Assembly: GCA_033344875.1 (NCBI GenBank)
Contig: JAWPMO010000001.1
Location: forward strand, 3,683,595 to 3,747,594
Reading direction: 5' to 3'
DNA: 64,000 nt
From: Ilumatobacteraceae bacterium
GTDB taxonomy: Bacteria > Actinomycetota > Acidimicrobiia > Acidimicrobiales > Ilumatobacteraceae
Made by a program: the position numbers and the translations under genes. Positions 51,584 through 60,511 of the stretch are shown here, one piece after another. The stretch's first letter is position 1. The number at the start of each line of letters is the position of its first letter. The notes under the pieces were generated by a model that saw nothing but the letters and a program-made list of their open reading frames with translations, was not told the origin of the DNA and made no database searches.

Positions 51584-52348
51584 ATGCACCGGCCGGTCGC
51601 CATCGCCGATCGCGACACGATCGAACTCGCCCTCGGCCTTCCGGCCCTGGTCCCCCACTTAACCGATGATCCGTCGCCCGGCGCGACGTCTGCGCTGCGG
51701 CGGCAGATGGCCCGCTTCAGCGGCCCCGGCGAGCACCCGCAACGGCGTGCCCTCGTCGACGCCGTGATCGCCGGACTCGACGTCGACGACGCCGAGCGTC
51801 TCGCTCACGCCACCGCCCTCGAACGGCTCCGGACCGGCACCGTGACCCACGCCGACCTCGCGACCACGATCCCGACCGCCACGCTGATCGAACTGCTCGC
51901 GCTCCCGGTCGACGCCGAATCAGCGACCCGCGACGTCGAGGCGATCGTGCGGGTGATCGGCCGAGGTGAAGCGGCTGACGACTCGGCCGACGCCGCGACC
52001 GAACGCCTCCTCGCTGCCGTGCCCGACCCGAGTGTCGCGGTCGCGGTCGTGTCGTTGCTCTATCAGAGCTTCGATGCGACGGCCGCGCTCGTCGCGACCA
52101 CGCTCGCCGCCCGTTCCACGGGGGCAACGCCCGAGCCGGCGGTGCGCGCCACGCGACGCGTCGCGACCGCCCCGACCGACGTCGGTCGACACCGCCTGGA
52201 GACCGGCGACGAGGTCGTGCTCGAGATCGGGCCGGCCGGGCTGCCCTTCGGCGCCGGCCCGCACGCGTGCCCGGGGCGCGAGCTCGCCGAGGCGATCGTG
52301 CGCGGCATCGTCGCTGCGCACGACGAGTCGGCGCCCGCTCCCGGTTGA
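51584..52348 (+). CDS. Shortened cytochrome P450-like protein
   Basis: A 254-residue protein, against about 400 for a normal P450. The heme loop is complete: LPFGAGPHACPGRELAEAI with Cys229. An I-helix-like segment SVAVAVVSLLYQSFDATAAL precedes it at 150-170, and ARFSGPGEHPQRRALV at 43-58 resembles the C-helix region. Between the I-helix and heme loop only about 60 residues remain, and a clean ExxR is not seen (EPAVR at best). It may bind heme as a thiolate protein without normal monooxygenase activity. It begins seven bases after ctaG. Confidence 0.65.
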   Translation: MHRPVAIADRDTIELALGLPALVPHLTDDPSPGATSALRRQMARFSGPGEHPQRRALVDAVIAGLDVDDAERLAHATALERLRTGTVTHADLATTIPTATLIELLALPVDAESATRDVEAIVRVIGRGEAADDSADAATERLLAAVPDPSVAVAVVSLLYQSFDATAALVATTLAARSTGATPEPAVRATRRVATAPTDVGRHRLETGDEVVLEIGPAGLPFGAGPHACPGRELAEAIVRGIVAAHDESAPAPG

Positions 52349-52396
52349 GGCAACCTCTTCGGGGCACGGCGGCGACGGGACACTACGCTCGTCCCC

Positions 52397-53701
52397 GTGA
52401 TCGACGTCCGACTGCTTCGTACCGACTTCGACGACGTGCGCGCCGCGATCTCGCGACGCCATGACGACAGTGCACTGAGGGCGCTCGACCAGGCCCGCGA
52501 GCTCGATGCGCGTCTCCGCTCGATCGGCGCCGAGCGAGACGAACTCCGTTCCCGTATCAACGGGATCTCCAAGGAGGTCGGGATGCTGCGCCGTGACGGC
52601 AAGGTCGACGAGGCCGAGGCGCTCCAGGCCGAGAGTCGAGCGATCGGCGAGACCGAGAAGCACCTCGATACCGAACACGACGAGATCGAGGCCCGCCTGC
52701 GTGACCTGCTGCTCGTGATCCCCAATCTGCCCCACGCCCACGCGCCCGACGGGGAGTCCGACGCCGACAACCCGATCGTCACCGGACCCTTCGTGCCCGA
52801 CGGCTTCCCCGATCACCAGCGGGTGCCGCACTGGGAGTCGGCCGTCGAACTCGGCATCCTCGACAACGAACGCGCGACCAAGATCGCACGGTCGATGTTC
52901 ACGATGCAGCGCGGCGCCGGTGCCACCCTGGCTCGGGCCCTGTGTCAGCTCGCCCTCGATCGCAACGCCGACGTCCACGAAGAGATCAGGGCGCCGTCGC
53001 TGGTCTCCACCGCCACGCTCACCGCGACCGGACAACTCCCCAAGTTCGCCGACGACGCCTTCGCGATCGAACGCGACGATCTGTGGTGCAGCCCGACCGC
53101 CGAAGTCCCCCTGACCTCGATCTATGCCGGTGAGCTGCTCGACGCCGACGATCTGCCGAAGCGGTTCATGGCGTACAGCCCGTCCTACCGTCGTGAGGCG
53201 GGTTCCGCCGGCCGCGACACCCGCGGCATGCTGCGAGCCCACGAGTTCGACAAGGTCGAGATCCTCGCGCTCTCGACGCCCGAGCACGCGCCCGACCTGC
53301 TCGACGACATGGTCGCCCGGGCCGAGAGCCTGATCGTCGACCTGGGCCTGCCGTACCGGATCATCGAGATCTGCACCGGCGACATGGGCCAGAGCCATCA
53401 CCGGAGTTTCGACGTCGAGGTCTACGCCCCCGGCGCGGACGCCTGGCTGGAGGTGTCGTCGATCAGCTGGTTCGGCGACTACCAGGCCCGGCGCGCCAAC
53501 ATCAGGTACCGCCCGGTCGACGCCGACGGCGCGCCGGTCAAGGGCACCCGATTCGTGCACACGCTCAACGGTTCGGCGCTCGCCGTACCGCGGGTGTGGG
53601 CGGCGATCATCGAGAACTACCGCAACGACGACGGCTCGATCACGGTGCCCGAGGCACTGCGGCCGTACATGCGCGGTATCGAACGGATCGAGCGCGCGTA
53701 G
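52397..53701 (+). CDS. serS: Seryl-tRNA synthetase
   Basis: A 434-residue class II synthetase. An N-terminal coiled-coil arm (about residues 27-105) is followed by the catalytic core: TAEVPLTS, FMAYSPSYRREAGSAGRDTRGMLRAHEF (motif 2 region) and NGSALAVPRVWAAIIEN (motif 3). It charges the serine tRNAs, two of which lie in this window. GTG start at 52397. Confidence 0.96.
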   Translation: MIDVRLLRTDFDDVRAAISRRHDDSALRALDQARELDARLRSIGAERDELRSRINGISKEVGMLRRDGKVDEAEALQAESRAIGETEKHLDTEHDEIEARLRDLLLVIPNLPHAHAPDGESDADNPIVTGPFVPDGFPDHQRVPHWESAVELGILDNERATKIARSMFTMQRGAGATLARALCQLALDRNADVHEEIRAPSLVSTATLTATGQLPKFADDAFAIERDDLWCSPTAEVPLTSIYAGELLDADDLPKRFMAYSPSYRREAGSAGRDTRGMLRAHEFDKVEILALSTPEHAPDLLDDMVARAESLIVDLGLPYRIIEICTGDMGQSHHRSFDVEVYAPGADAWLEVSSISWFGDYQARRANIRYRPVDADGAPVKGTRFVHTLNGSALAVPRVWAAIIENYRNDDGSITVPEALRPYMRGIERIERA

Positions 53702-54364
53702 ATGGTGGCGTCCGACGATCGCCAGGCCGTGATCCGTGACCGTCGGGTGCAGTACGAGACGGCCGGCCTCGACGTGGGTGACGTGGCCGCCGACCCGATC
53801 GACCAGTGGCTGCGGTGGCACGACGAGGCCCTCGTTGCCGGCGTCGCCGAACCCAACGCGATGACCGTGTCGACGGTCGATCTCCACGGTGTGCCCGACG
53901 CGCGCATCGTGCTCGCCCGAGGGGTCGATCGGTTCGGTTTCGTGTTCTACACGAACTACGAGTCGGTCAAGAGTCGGCAGCTGAACGCTCGACCCGTCGC
54001 TGCTGCGACGTTCGGTTGGCTCGATCTCCACCGCCAGGTCCGCGTCCGCGGGTCGGTCGAACGTGTGAGCGAACAAGAGAGCGACGAGTACTTCGCGTCG
54101 CGGCCACGGGCGAGTCAGATCGGGGCGTGGGCGTCGCCGCAGTCAGAACCGATCGGCGATCGCGACGAACTCGATCGGCTGGTCGCGGCACAGCACGTGG
54201 CGTTCGAGACGGCCGACTCGGTGCCGCGACCCGCGTTCTGGGGTGGCTGGCGCCTGGTGCCCGACGAGATCGAGTTCTGGCAGGGGCGGACCAGCCGGCT
54301 CCACGACCGGATCCGGTACCAACTCACCGACGATCGCTGGCACATCTCGCGCCTCGCGCCGTAG
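53702..54364 (+). CDS. pdxH: Pyridoxamine 5'-phosphate oxidase
   Basis: A 220-residue FMN enzyme. AMTVSTVDLHGVPDARIVLARG, FVFYTNYESVKSRQLNARP, QVRVRGSVERVSEQESDEYF, the RPRASQIGAWASPQS motif and a C-terminal EFWQGRTSRLHDRIRY are canonical. It makes pyridoxal phosphate. The ATG follows the serS stop with no gap. Confidence 0.96.
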   Translation: MVASDDRQAVIRDRRVQYETAGLDVGDVAADPIDQWLRWHDEALVAGVAEPNAMTVSTVDLHGVPDARIVLARGVDRFGFVFYTNYESVKSRQLNARPVAAATFGWLDLHRQVRVRGSVERVSEQESDEYFASRPRASQIGAWASPQSEPIGDRDELDRLVAAQHVAFETADSVPRPAFWGGWRLVPDEIEFWQGRTSRLHDRIRYQLTDDRWHISRLAP

Positions 54365-54431
54365 CTGAACGTTCCCGAAACGGTTCGGCCCGGGGTTTGA
54401 CCTGGGACCGGCCCGCGTCCAACCTGGTGCG

Positions 54432-55127
54432 ATGCAACATGGAGCCACCCGCGTGCTGGTCGTCGACGACGAGCCGACGGTTCGGGAAGTCGTGGTCGGG
54501 TATCTGCGGCGCGACGGTCACGAGGTCCGCGAGGCCGAGGACGGCACGAGCGCACTCCGGTTGCTCGACAGCGAGGAGTTCGACCTGGTCGTGCTCGACA
54601 TGATGCTGCCCGGGGTCAACGGGCTCGACATCCTGCGTCGCGTCCGAGCGGCGGGCGACATGCCGGTGATCATGTTGACCGCCCGCGCCGAGGAATCCGA
54701 CCGGGTGGCCGGGCTCGAGCTGGGTGCCGACGATTACGTGGTCAAGCCGTTCTCGCCGCGGGAGCTGGCGGCTCGGGTCAACGGCGTGCTGCGACGTGCC
54801 GCACCGAAGGCCCCGGCCACGAGTGATCGGCTGGAGTTCGACGGCCTGGTGATCGACCACCGGTCGCGCGAAGTCGTGCTCGACGGCGAGCTGGTCGAGT
54901 TGACGCCGAAGGAGTTCGACGTGCTGGCCCATCTCGCCGGCGCGCCGCGGCAGGTGTTCTCCCGCGCCGACCTGTTGCGCGACGTCTGGCAGTCGTCGCC
55001 CGAGTGGCAGGACTCCGCAACGGTGACGGTGCACGTGCGCCGGATCCGCAACAAGATCGAGGCCGACCCCGAGAACCCGCGCTGGATCACGACGGTGTGG
55101 GGTGTCGGGTACCGGTTCGAACCATGA
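54432..55127 (+). CDS. OmpR/PhoB-family response regulator
   Basis: A 231-residue regulator: receiver domain with phospho-acceptor Asp56 (LVVLDMMLPG) and Lys in VVKPFSPREL, then a winged-helix DNA-binding domain (ELTPKEFDVLAHLA, VTVHVRRIRNKIE, VWGVGYRF). The stop overlaps the ATG of the sensor kinase (ATGA). Confidence 0.95.
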   Translation: MQHGATRVLVVDDEPTVREVVVGYLRRDGHEVREAEDGTSALRLLDSEEFDLVVLDMMLPGVNGLDILRRVRAAGDMPVIMLTARAEESDRVAGLELGADDYVVKPFSPRELAARVNGVLRRAAPKAPATSDRLEFDGLVIDHRSREVVLDGELVELTPKEFDVLAHLAGAPRQVFSRADLLRDVWQSSPEWQDSATVTVHVRRIRNKIEADPENPRWITTVWGVGYRFEP

Positions 55128-56137
55128 CCCGCCTCGGGATGAATCGCCTCGGCCGCCGCTTCATGTGGGCGTCGATGGGCGTGCTCGCGGTGGCGGTGGT
55201 GATGATCGTCATCGCCGCGCAGCAGATGTTCATCAACGACCAGGACCTCGGCTTCCTGCTGTGGATCCTGATCCCGGCGACGGTCGCCGCCGCGATCGTC
55301 GCCTGGCTGCTGTCGGCGCCGATCGCCCGTGACGCGAAGCGGTTGAGCGATGCGGCGACACGCGTCGCCGGCGGTGATCTCGGCGCACGCTCCGGGGTGG
55401 TGCGCGCCGACGAACTCGGCGACGCCGCGTCGGAGTTCGACCGCATGGTGGTGCGCCTGGAGGCGGTCGAGAAGGAGCGGAGCTTGATGCTCTCGTCGAT
55501 CTCGCACGATCTCCGGACCCCGCTCGCCGCGTTGCGGGCGTCGGTCGAGGCGATCCGTGATGGGGTGGCGCCCGACCCGGACGCGTCGTTGAAGGGGATG
55601 GAGCATCAGGTGCAGGCGCTGGCCGCGCTGGTCGACGACCTGGGACTCCACACGCGGCTCGCGAGCGGCACCTTGGCGATGCGACCGGCGCGGATCGACC
55701 TGACCGAGCTCGCCGACGAGGCGGTCGAGACCCTGCGGCCGCTGGCGACGGCGAGCGACGTGCGGTTGTCGATCGTCGCCGCCGACCGCATCGTGATCAC
55801 CGCCGACGCGGCCCAACTCGGACGCGTCGTCAGGAACCTGATCGAGAACGCGATCCGACACGCCCCGAGCGACAGCACCGTCACCGTCGAACTGGAGGTG
55901 CAGTCCGGCGCCGCCGTCGTGCGCGTCGTCGACGAGGGTGATGGGTTCCCGCCCGAGCTGGGCGACCGTGTGTTCGAGCCGTTCACTCGCGGCGATCCGG
56001 CCCGCGACGTCCGGACGGGTACCGCCGGTCTCGGGCTGGCGATCGCGGCCGCGATCGTCGCCGCGCACGGTGGCTCGATCTCGATCGTGTCGGCCGCGCG
56101 TCCCGGCGGCGCGGTCGAGGTTCGCCTCCCCGCGTGA
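55124..56137 (+). CDS. Sensor histidine kinase
   Basis: A 337-residue kinase with two membrane helices and almost no external loop (about 12 residues), then a HAMP domain, the phospho-acceptor His128 in SSISHDLRTPLAAL, and an ATPase domain with N-box LIENAIRHAP, G1 DEGDGFP, and G2 GTAGLGLAI. The tiny external loop suggests that it senses a membrane state or intramembrane signal. Pairs with the regulator just before it. Confidence 0.94.
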   Translation: MTRLGMNRLGRRFMWASMGVLAVAVVMIVIAAQQMFINDQDLGFLLWILIPATVAAAIVAWLLSAPIARDAKRLSDAATRVAGGDLGARSGVVRADELGDAASEFDRMVVRLEAVEKERSLMLSSISHDLRTPLAALRASVEAIRDGVAPDPDASLKGMEHQVQALAALVDDLGLHTRLASGTLAMRPARIDLTELADEAVETLRPLATASDVRLSIVAADRIVITADAAQLGRVVRNLIENAIRHAPSDSTVTVELEVQSGAAVVRVVDEGDGFPPELGDRVFEPFTRGDPARDVRTGTAGLGLAIAAAIVAAHGGSISIVSAARPGGAVEVRLPA

Positions 56138-56194
56138 CAATCGCCGCCCCACTCGCGCTCAGAGTGTGTTCCATCACCCGATGGGAACATTTTC

Positions 56195-56224
56195 TTTACA
56201 CTCCCATGACTCGCCGTCTAGCTT
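56195..56224 (+). promoter_or_regulatory. Candidate housekeeping promoter
   Basis: TTTACA (56195-56200), 18 bases, TAGCTT (56219-56224), within the most AT-rich patch of this neighbourhood (ACATTTTCTTTACA). Confidence 0.5.
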
Positions 56225-56230
56225 CCCCAG

Positions 56231-56340
56231 TGAGCGGTTCGCCGCTCATCGGCTCCTCGCGACCCACCCGCTTGGGACGAGTGAAGCCGACGGGCATCCA
56301 AGGTGTGGGGGCGATTCCGCCGATCGCCCCCACACTGCCT
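56231..56340 (+). ncRNA. Candidate structured small RNA or leader
   Basis: Starting about seven bases after the candidate -10 there are three successive stem-loops. The first is TGAGCGG-TTCG-CCGCTCA (56231-56248), a UUCG tetraloop hairpin. The second is a nested helix with GGCT/AGCC, CTCG/CGAG and CCCA/TGGG arms (56251-56288). The third is a perfect 13-bp hairpin GTGTGGGGGCGAT / ATCGCCCCCACAC (56303-56335), shaped like a terminator but without a T-run. It ends 62 bases before map. It could be a free small RNA or an attenuating leader of map. No known RNA family is recognised. Confidence 0.45.
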
Positions 56341-56401
56341 GTCGACCGACCGCCCCGACACCCGGATGCGGCGTTGGCGGTTTGCTCGTAGACTGGCCTG
56401 A

Positions 56402-57385
56402 ATGCGCACCCTCTCGCAGCCGCCCGACGTGACCCCGCAGGCCAACGAACCGTGCTGGTGCGGGAGCGGGCGCAAGTACAAGCGGTGCCACAAGAAGCTC
56501 GAGGGGCGCGTGCTCCCGGGTGAGGTCTCGCCGATGCGTTCGGTGCCCGACCACATCGTCCGACCCAACTGGGCCGAGACGGGTGAGCCGGTCTACTGGG
56601 ACGAAGAACGGGTCAAGACCCCCGAGATCATCGAGAAGATGCGCCACGCGGGCAGGGTCGGTGCCGAGATCCTCCGTCTGACCGGCGAGTTCATGCAGGT
56701 CGGGATGACCACCGAAGAGGTCGACGAGTACTGCCACCAGCTGTACATCGAGCGCGACGCCTATCCGAGCACGCTGAACTACAACCACTTCCCCAAGAGC
56801 CTCTGCACGTCGGCCAACGAGGTCATCTGCCACGGCATCCCCGACTCCCGGGTGATCCAGGACGGCGACATCATGAACCTCGACTGCACGGCGTACGTCG
56901 GCGGTGTCCACGGCGACACCAACGCGATGTTCCTGATGGGCGACGTCAGCGACGAGCACCGCGAACTCGTCCGGCTCACCGAAGAGTGCACGTGGAAGGG
57001 CATCGAGGCGATCCGGCCCGGCCGCCCGATCAGCGACGTCGGCCGTGCGATCGAAGATCACGCTCGGGCCCACAAGCTCGGTGTCGTCAAAGCGTTCGTC
57101 GGCCACGGCATCGGCGAACAGTTCCACACCGACATCCAGGTGCTGCACTATTACGACTCCCGCAACTCGATGATCATGCGGCCCGGCATGACCTTCACGG
57201 TCGAGCCGATGATCACGCTCGGCACGTGGCAGCACAAGATGTGGGACGACGACTGGACCGCCGTCACCGCCGACGGCAAGTGGACCGCGCAGTACGAGCA
57301 CACCTGCCTGGTCACCGACGACGGCGTCGAGGTACTCACCGGCGGCGACGGGGCGGTCTCGCCGACGGCGCCCTGGAACCGCTGA
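56402..57385 (+). CDS. map: Methionine aminopeptidase type I with SEC-C zinc motif
   Basis: A 327-residue enzyme. The N-terminal CWCGSGRKYKRCH is a SEC-C zinc motif, as in MapB-type proteins. The peptidase core has His in NEVICHGIPD, metal ligands in MNLDCTAYVGGVHGDTN, VGHGIGEQFH, TVEPM and QYEHTCLVT. It removes initiator methionine from nascent proteins; the zinc motif helps ribosome binding. Start ATG at 56402. Confidence 0.95.
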   Translation: MRTLSQPPDVTPQANEPCWCGSGRKYKRCHKKLEGRVLPGEVSPMRSVPDHIVRPNWAETGEPVYWDEERVKTPEIIEKMRHAGRVGAEILRLTGEFMQVGMTTEEVDEYCHQLYIERDAYPSTLNYNHFPKSLCTSANEVICHGIPDSRVIQDGDIMNLDCTAYVGGVHGDTNAMFLMGDVSDEHRELVRLTEECTWKGIEAIRPGRPISDVGRAIEDHARAHKLGVVKAFVGHGIGEQFHTDIQVLHYYDSRNSMIMRPGMTFTVEPMITLGTWQHKMWDDDWTAVTADGKWTAQYEHTCLVTDDGVEVLTGGDGAVSPTAPWNR

Positions 57386-57438
57386 CCGAAATCGCCGGCG
57401 CCGGGAACTCATCGTCCGCTCGGGGCGACCACTCCGTC

Positions 57439-58002
57439 ATGAAGCGATCCGTTTCCGTGCTCCTGACCGCTGCCATCGCGCTGACCGCGTGCGGCTCCGA
57501 CGACGATGTGACGGTCGCCGGCGCCTGGGCCCGCGCCAGTGCGCCCACCCAGACCTCCGGTGCGGTGTACTTCGATCTGACGGTCGCCGACGACGACGCC
57601 CTGATCGGCGCCTCGGTGCCGGCGTCGGTGGCATCGAGGGCGGAGATCCACGAAGTCGTGATGGTCGATGGCTCGATGGACACGTCCGAGGACGCTCACG
57701 ACATGAGCGGGGACGACATGGACGACACGGAGATGTCGGAGGGTTCCGACGACATGAGCGACACGAGCGACATGGACGACATGGGCGACATGGAGGGTGG
57801 TCAGATGAGCATGCGGGAGCTCCCCGACGGGCTCGCGCTGACCGCCGGCGAGACCGTGTCGTTCGAACCCGGCAGCTACCACGTGATGCTGCCGGAGCTC
57901 GCCGACCCGCTCGAGGTCGGTGACGAATTCGACCTGACCCTCGACTTCCGGAACGCCGACGACGTCACGATCACGGTGCAGGTCGCCGAGACCGCCCCGT
58001 GA
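57439..58002 (+). CDS. PCuAC copper chaperone with Met/Asp-rich insertion
   Basis: A 187-residue lipoprotein (lipobox LTAC near residue 18). The PCuAC fold is shown by AGAWARASAPTQTSGAVYFDL, AEIHEVVMVDG, MSMRELPDGLALTAGETVSF and SYHVMLPEL, giving the Cu(I) ligands His/Met ... His/Met. About 45 residues rich in Met, Asp and Ser are inserted between the first His-Met region and the MSM motif, probably extra copper ligands. It should deliver copper to CuA in CtaC. The stop overlaps the thioredoxin-like gene. Confidence 0.88.
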   Translation: MKRSVSVLLTAAIALTACGSDDDVTVAGAWARASAPTQTSGAVYFDLTVADDDALIGASVPASVASRAEIHEVVMVDGSMDTSEDAHDMSGDDMDDTEMSEGSDDMSDTSDMDDMGDMEGGQMSMRELPDGLALTAGETVSFEPGSYHVMLPELADPLEVGDEFDLTLDFRNADDVTITVQVAETAP

Positions 58003-58532
58003 TGCGCCTGGTCGCCGCCGGCGCGGCGCTCGTGCTGGCATCGTGTGGGGGCGACCCGTCCGAGCCGTCCGCACTCGATGGCGCCGACGTCACCGTCGAC
58101 GCGCCATCCGACGGCGACCGGCTCCCCGACGTCGATCTCATCTCGCTGGCGTCGGGTGAGGAATCGTCGCTCGCGCAGATCGACGGGCCGGCCGTCATCA
58201 ACCTGTGGGCGACCTGGTGCGCCCCGTGCCGTGCCGAGATCCCCGACTTCGAAGAGGTCCATCAGGCGCGCGGCGACGACGTCCGGTTCGTGGGGATCAA
58301 CATCGGCGAAGACCTCGACGACGCACAGGGGTTCATCGACGACATCGGCGCGACCTACGACCAGTTCGCCGACCTCGACGGTGATGTCTCGGTCGCGCTG
58401 TCGGCCACGGCGATGCCGGTGACGGTGGTCATCGACCGTGATGGCGTCGTCACGACGCGCCACCTCGGCCCACTCGATCAGAACGGGTTGAACGACGCGA
58501 TCGACGCGGCGTTGGGCGTCACGACCGGCTGA
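58002..58532 (+). CDS. TlpA/ResA-like thioredoxin lipoprotein
   Basis: A 176-residue lipoprotein (lipobox LASC) with a thioredoxin domain: INLWATWCAPCRAEIPDFEE has the redox CxxC, and ATAMPVTVVID the cis-Pro. It likely reduces CuA cysteines or cytochrome c thiols outside the membrane. ATG 58002 forms TGATG with the PCuAC stop; GTG 57999 is also possible. Its end overlaps the convergent gene by 14 bases. Confidence 0.9.
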   Translation: MRLVAAGAALVLASCGGDPSEPSALDGADVTVDAPSDGDRLPDVDLISLASGEESSLAQIDGPAVINLWATWCAPCRAEIPDFEEVHQARGDDVRFVGINIGEDLDDAQGFIDDIGATYDQFADLDGDVSVALSATAMPVTVVIDRDGVVTTRHLGPLDQNGLNDAIDAALGVTTG

Positions 58533-59496
58533 TCGACCCGACGAGCAACGACCTGATCGAGAGCAGCGCGATCGCCGTCCCGCCCGCCAGTGCAGCACCG
58601 GTGGTCGCTCGGTCGAACCAGAACACCAGATCGGTCGGCAACACCGGCTTGGAGAACACGTCCCGGCGACCGAAGGCCCACAATGCGAGCTGGAGCCCGC
58701 TGAGCGCGAGCAGGCCGCGGATGAGGAGTTCCGAACGCCCGTAGGTGGCGATCGCGGCGAGACCGGCGACGAGCGCGACGGTCGGCATGATCCACCACAC
58801 CATGAGCGGGCCGGTCTCGCTCGGGAGCGAGAGGTACTGGGCGGCCCCGGTCACCGACGCCGCCAGGGCCACGAGCAGTGTCATGAGCGTTGCGGTCGCG
58901 GGACCGAGCCACCAGCCGAGGAGGACGAGCTGCAGACCGAGGAGGATTCCGACCGCCGTCGGCCACCATGACGGAGCGGCCACCAACGTGGTCTCGACGG
59001 TGATCCCGACGGGACGGCCGTCGACCGTGATCGGAATCGTCTGGACGGGCAGCGACATGCCGGGCTCGAACCCGATCGGTGGTTCCGGTGCCATCCAGTG
59101 CGACCGGTGGTCGTGCCACGCCCAGGTGCGACCCGAGCCGACGGTCTGCCATTCGGGTTCCGCCCGGAAGTCGACGAACGGCGGCACCTCACTGACACCG
59201 AACCGGTTCTCGTTCTCGTAGGTGGCGGCCGAGAGCCGGTTGGTCGAAATGGTCCCGTCCGGCGCGAACCTGAGGTACGGCTCACCGGCGTATCCGTACA
59301 CGATCACCTCGGCGTCGCCTGGCGCGGTGAGGCGGACGAACGAGTCGCCGCCCTCGATCGAGACGACGAGTCCGTCGATCGACGGCGCGACCGACACGAT
59401 GGTGGTGCGGTAGTCGGTCGGGCCGGCCGCATCGGCGTGCGCGACCGTCGGCGTCATCGCGATGGTGAGGCCGATGGCGGCCGCCAGCCACTTCAT
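58519..59496 (-). CDS. Hypothetical membrane protein with signal peptide
   Basis: A 325-residue protein. A cleavable signal (to AHA) precedes a beta-rich extracytoplasmic region to about residue 170 (VYGYAGEPYLRFAPDG, TWAWHDHRSHWMAPEPP, with several His and Met that might bind metal). Then come five or six membrane helices. No family is certain. It is last in the leftward ECF-cytochrome c-SCO-cupredoxin operon, joined by ATGA, so a role in copper or oxidase assembly is likely. Confidence 0.7.
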   Translation of the reverse strand: MKWLAAAIGLTIAMTPTVAHADAAGPTDYRTTIVSVAPSIDGLVVSIEGGDSFVRLTAPGDAEVIVYGYAGEPYLRFAPDGTISTNRLSAATYENENRFGVSEVPPFVDFRAEPEWQTVGSGRTWAWHDHRSHWMAPEPPIGFEPGMSLPVQTIPITVDGRPVGITVETTLVAAPSWWPTAVGILLGLQLVLLGWWLGPATATLMTLLVALAASVTGAAQYLSLPSETGPLMVWWIMPTVALVAGLAAIATYGRSELLIRGLLALSGLQLALWAFGRRDVFSKPVLPTDLVFWFDRATTGAALAGGTAIALLSIRSLLVGSISRS

Positions 59497-59894
59497 GCTC
59501 GGACGCGCAGGGTGAACTCGCCGGCGGAGTGCACGGTGCAGCTCCCCGACAGCTCGCCGGGTGCCGTGAACTGTTTAGTGAGCGTCTCACCGGCGCCGAC
59601 GTAGAACACGCCGACGATGTGCCCTTCGTCGTCGGCGTTGATGATCCGGATCGCTTCGCCGACCTCGACCGTGAGTTCGCGGGGGACGAGGTCGACCTGT
59701 TCTCCCTCGTCGATCCGGTCGGCGGTACCGGCCGGGATGAAGTAGTCGTACTCGAAGGCGGTGACGTCGGCGGCGCTGCCGATGCCGACACCGGTGCTGT
59801 CGTCGCCCGGTCGGATCGCACGGCCGATCAACAGACCGCCCACCACGACGAGCGGCACCAGGACGACGAGCAGGAGACGCTGCCACCGGGTCAC
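59493..59894 (-). CDS. Membrane-anchored cupredoxin-like protein
   Basis: A 133-residue protein with an N-terminal membrane anchor (LLLVVLVPLVVVGGLLIG) and a cupredoxin domain. Candidate type 1 copper ligands are His in DEGHIVGVFYV and Cys/His in SCTVHSAGEF. The usual axial Met after the C-x2-H is absent, so the axial ligand would be Glu or a backbone atom. Coupled by ATGA to SCO upstream and to the next gene. Confidence 0.8.
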   Translation of the reverse strand: MTRWQRLLLVVLVPLVVVGGLLIGRAIRPGDDSTGVGIGSAADVTAFEYDYFIPAGTADRIDEGEQVDLVPRELTVEVGEAIRIINADDEGHIVGVFYVGAGETLTKQFTAPGELSGSCTVHSAGEFTLRVRA

Positions 59895-60511
59895 GTCTCA
59901 CCGTCCAGCAACTGTCGGAAGTCGGCGGCGAGCGCATCCTTCGTCACGCCGAACGGCCAGGTCAGGGCGAGCCGGCCCTGGTCGTCGACCGCGTACAGGT
60001 CGGTGCGGTGGCCGACCTCGATCTCACCGTCGGCGTTGGTCGCCACGTCGTACGACGTCCCGAAGGGAGCTGCCACCCGTGCGAGCAGCGAGGCGTCGTC
60101 GGTGCCGAGTGCGTGCCCGTCGTCCGGGAAGAAGCCGCCGATGTACTCGGCGAGGATCGGCAGGTCGCGGTCGGGATCGATCGTGATCATGGCGACGTCG
60201 ATCTTCGACGGGTCGTCGAGCTCGCGGCGGGCCAGCCGGACGTCGGAGAGCGTGGTCGGGCAGAAGTCGGGGCAGTTCGTGTACCCGAAATAGACGACGA
60301 GCAGTTCGCCGGGTTCGGCCCGGAGCGCGAACGGCTCGCCACCGTTGGAGAGATCGGGCAGTTCGAACTCGCCGACCTCGGGCGCCGGCTCGCGGACGTA
60401 GCCGGCGAGTTCGCCGCCGTCGCCGGCATCGGCGGCGGTGAGGTCGTCGGTGCCCCCGCAGGCGATGAGCAGGACGGCGGATGCAGCGATCGTTGCGATC
60501 CGACGGATCAC
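59891..60511 (-). CDS. SCO1/SenC-type copper chaperone
   Basis: A 206-residue lipoprotein (lipobox LIAC). The SCO signature is VYFGYTNCPDFCPTTLSDV with the CxxxC copper site, and the distal His lies in EVGHRTDLYAVD. DPDRDLP fits the family TxDPxRD. It helps assemble CuA in subunit II. The GTG start at 60511 overlaps the cytochrome c stop (GTGA). Confidence 0.93.
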   Translation of the reverse strand: MIRRIATIAASAVLLIACGGTDDLTAADAGDGGELAGYVREPAPEVGEFELPDLSNGGEPFALRAEPGELLVVYFGYTNCPDFCPTTLSDVRLARRELDDPSKIDVAMITIDPDRDLPILAEYIGGFFPDDGHALGTDDASLLARVAAPFGTSYDVATNADGEIEVGHRTDLYAVDDQGRLALTWPFGVTKDALAADFRQLLDGET

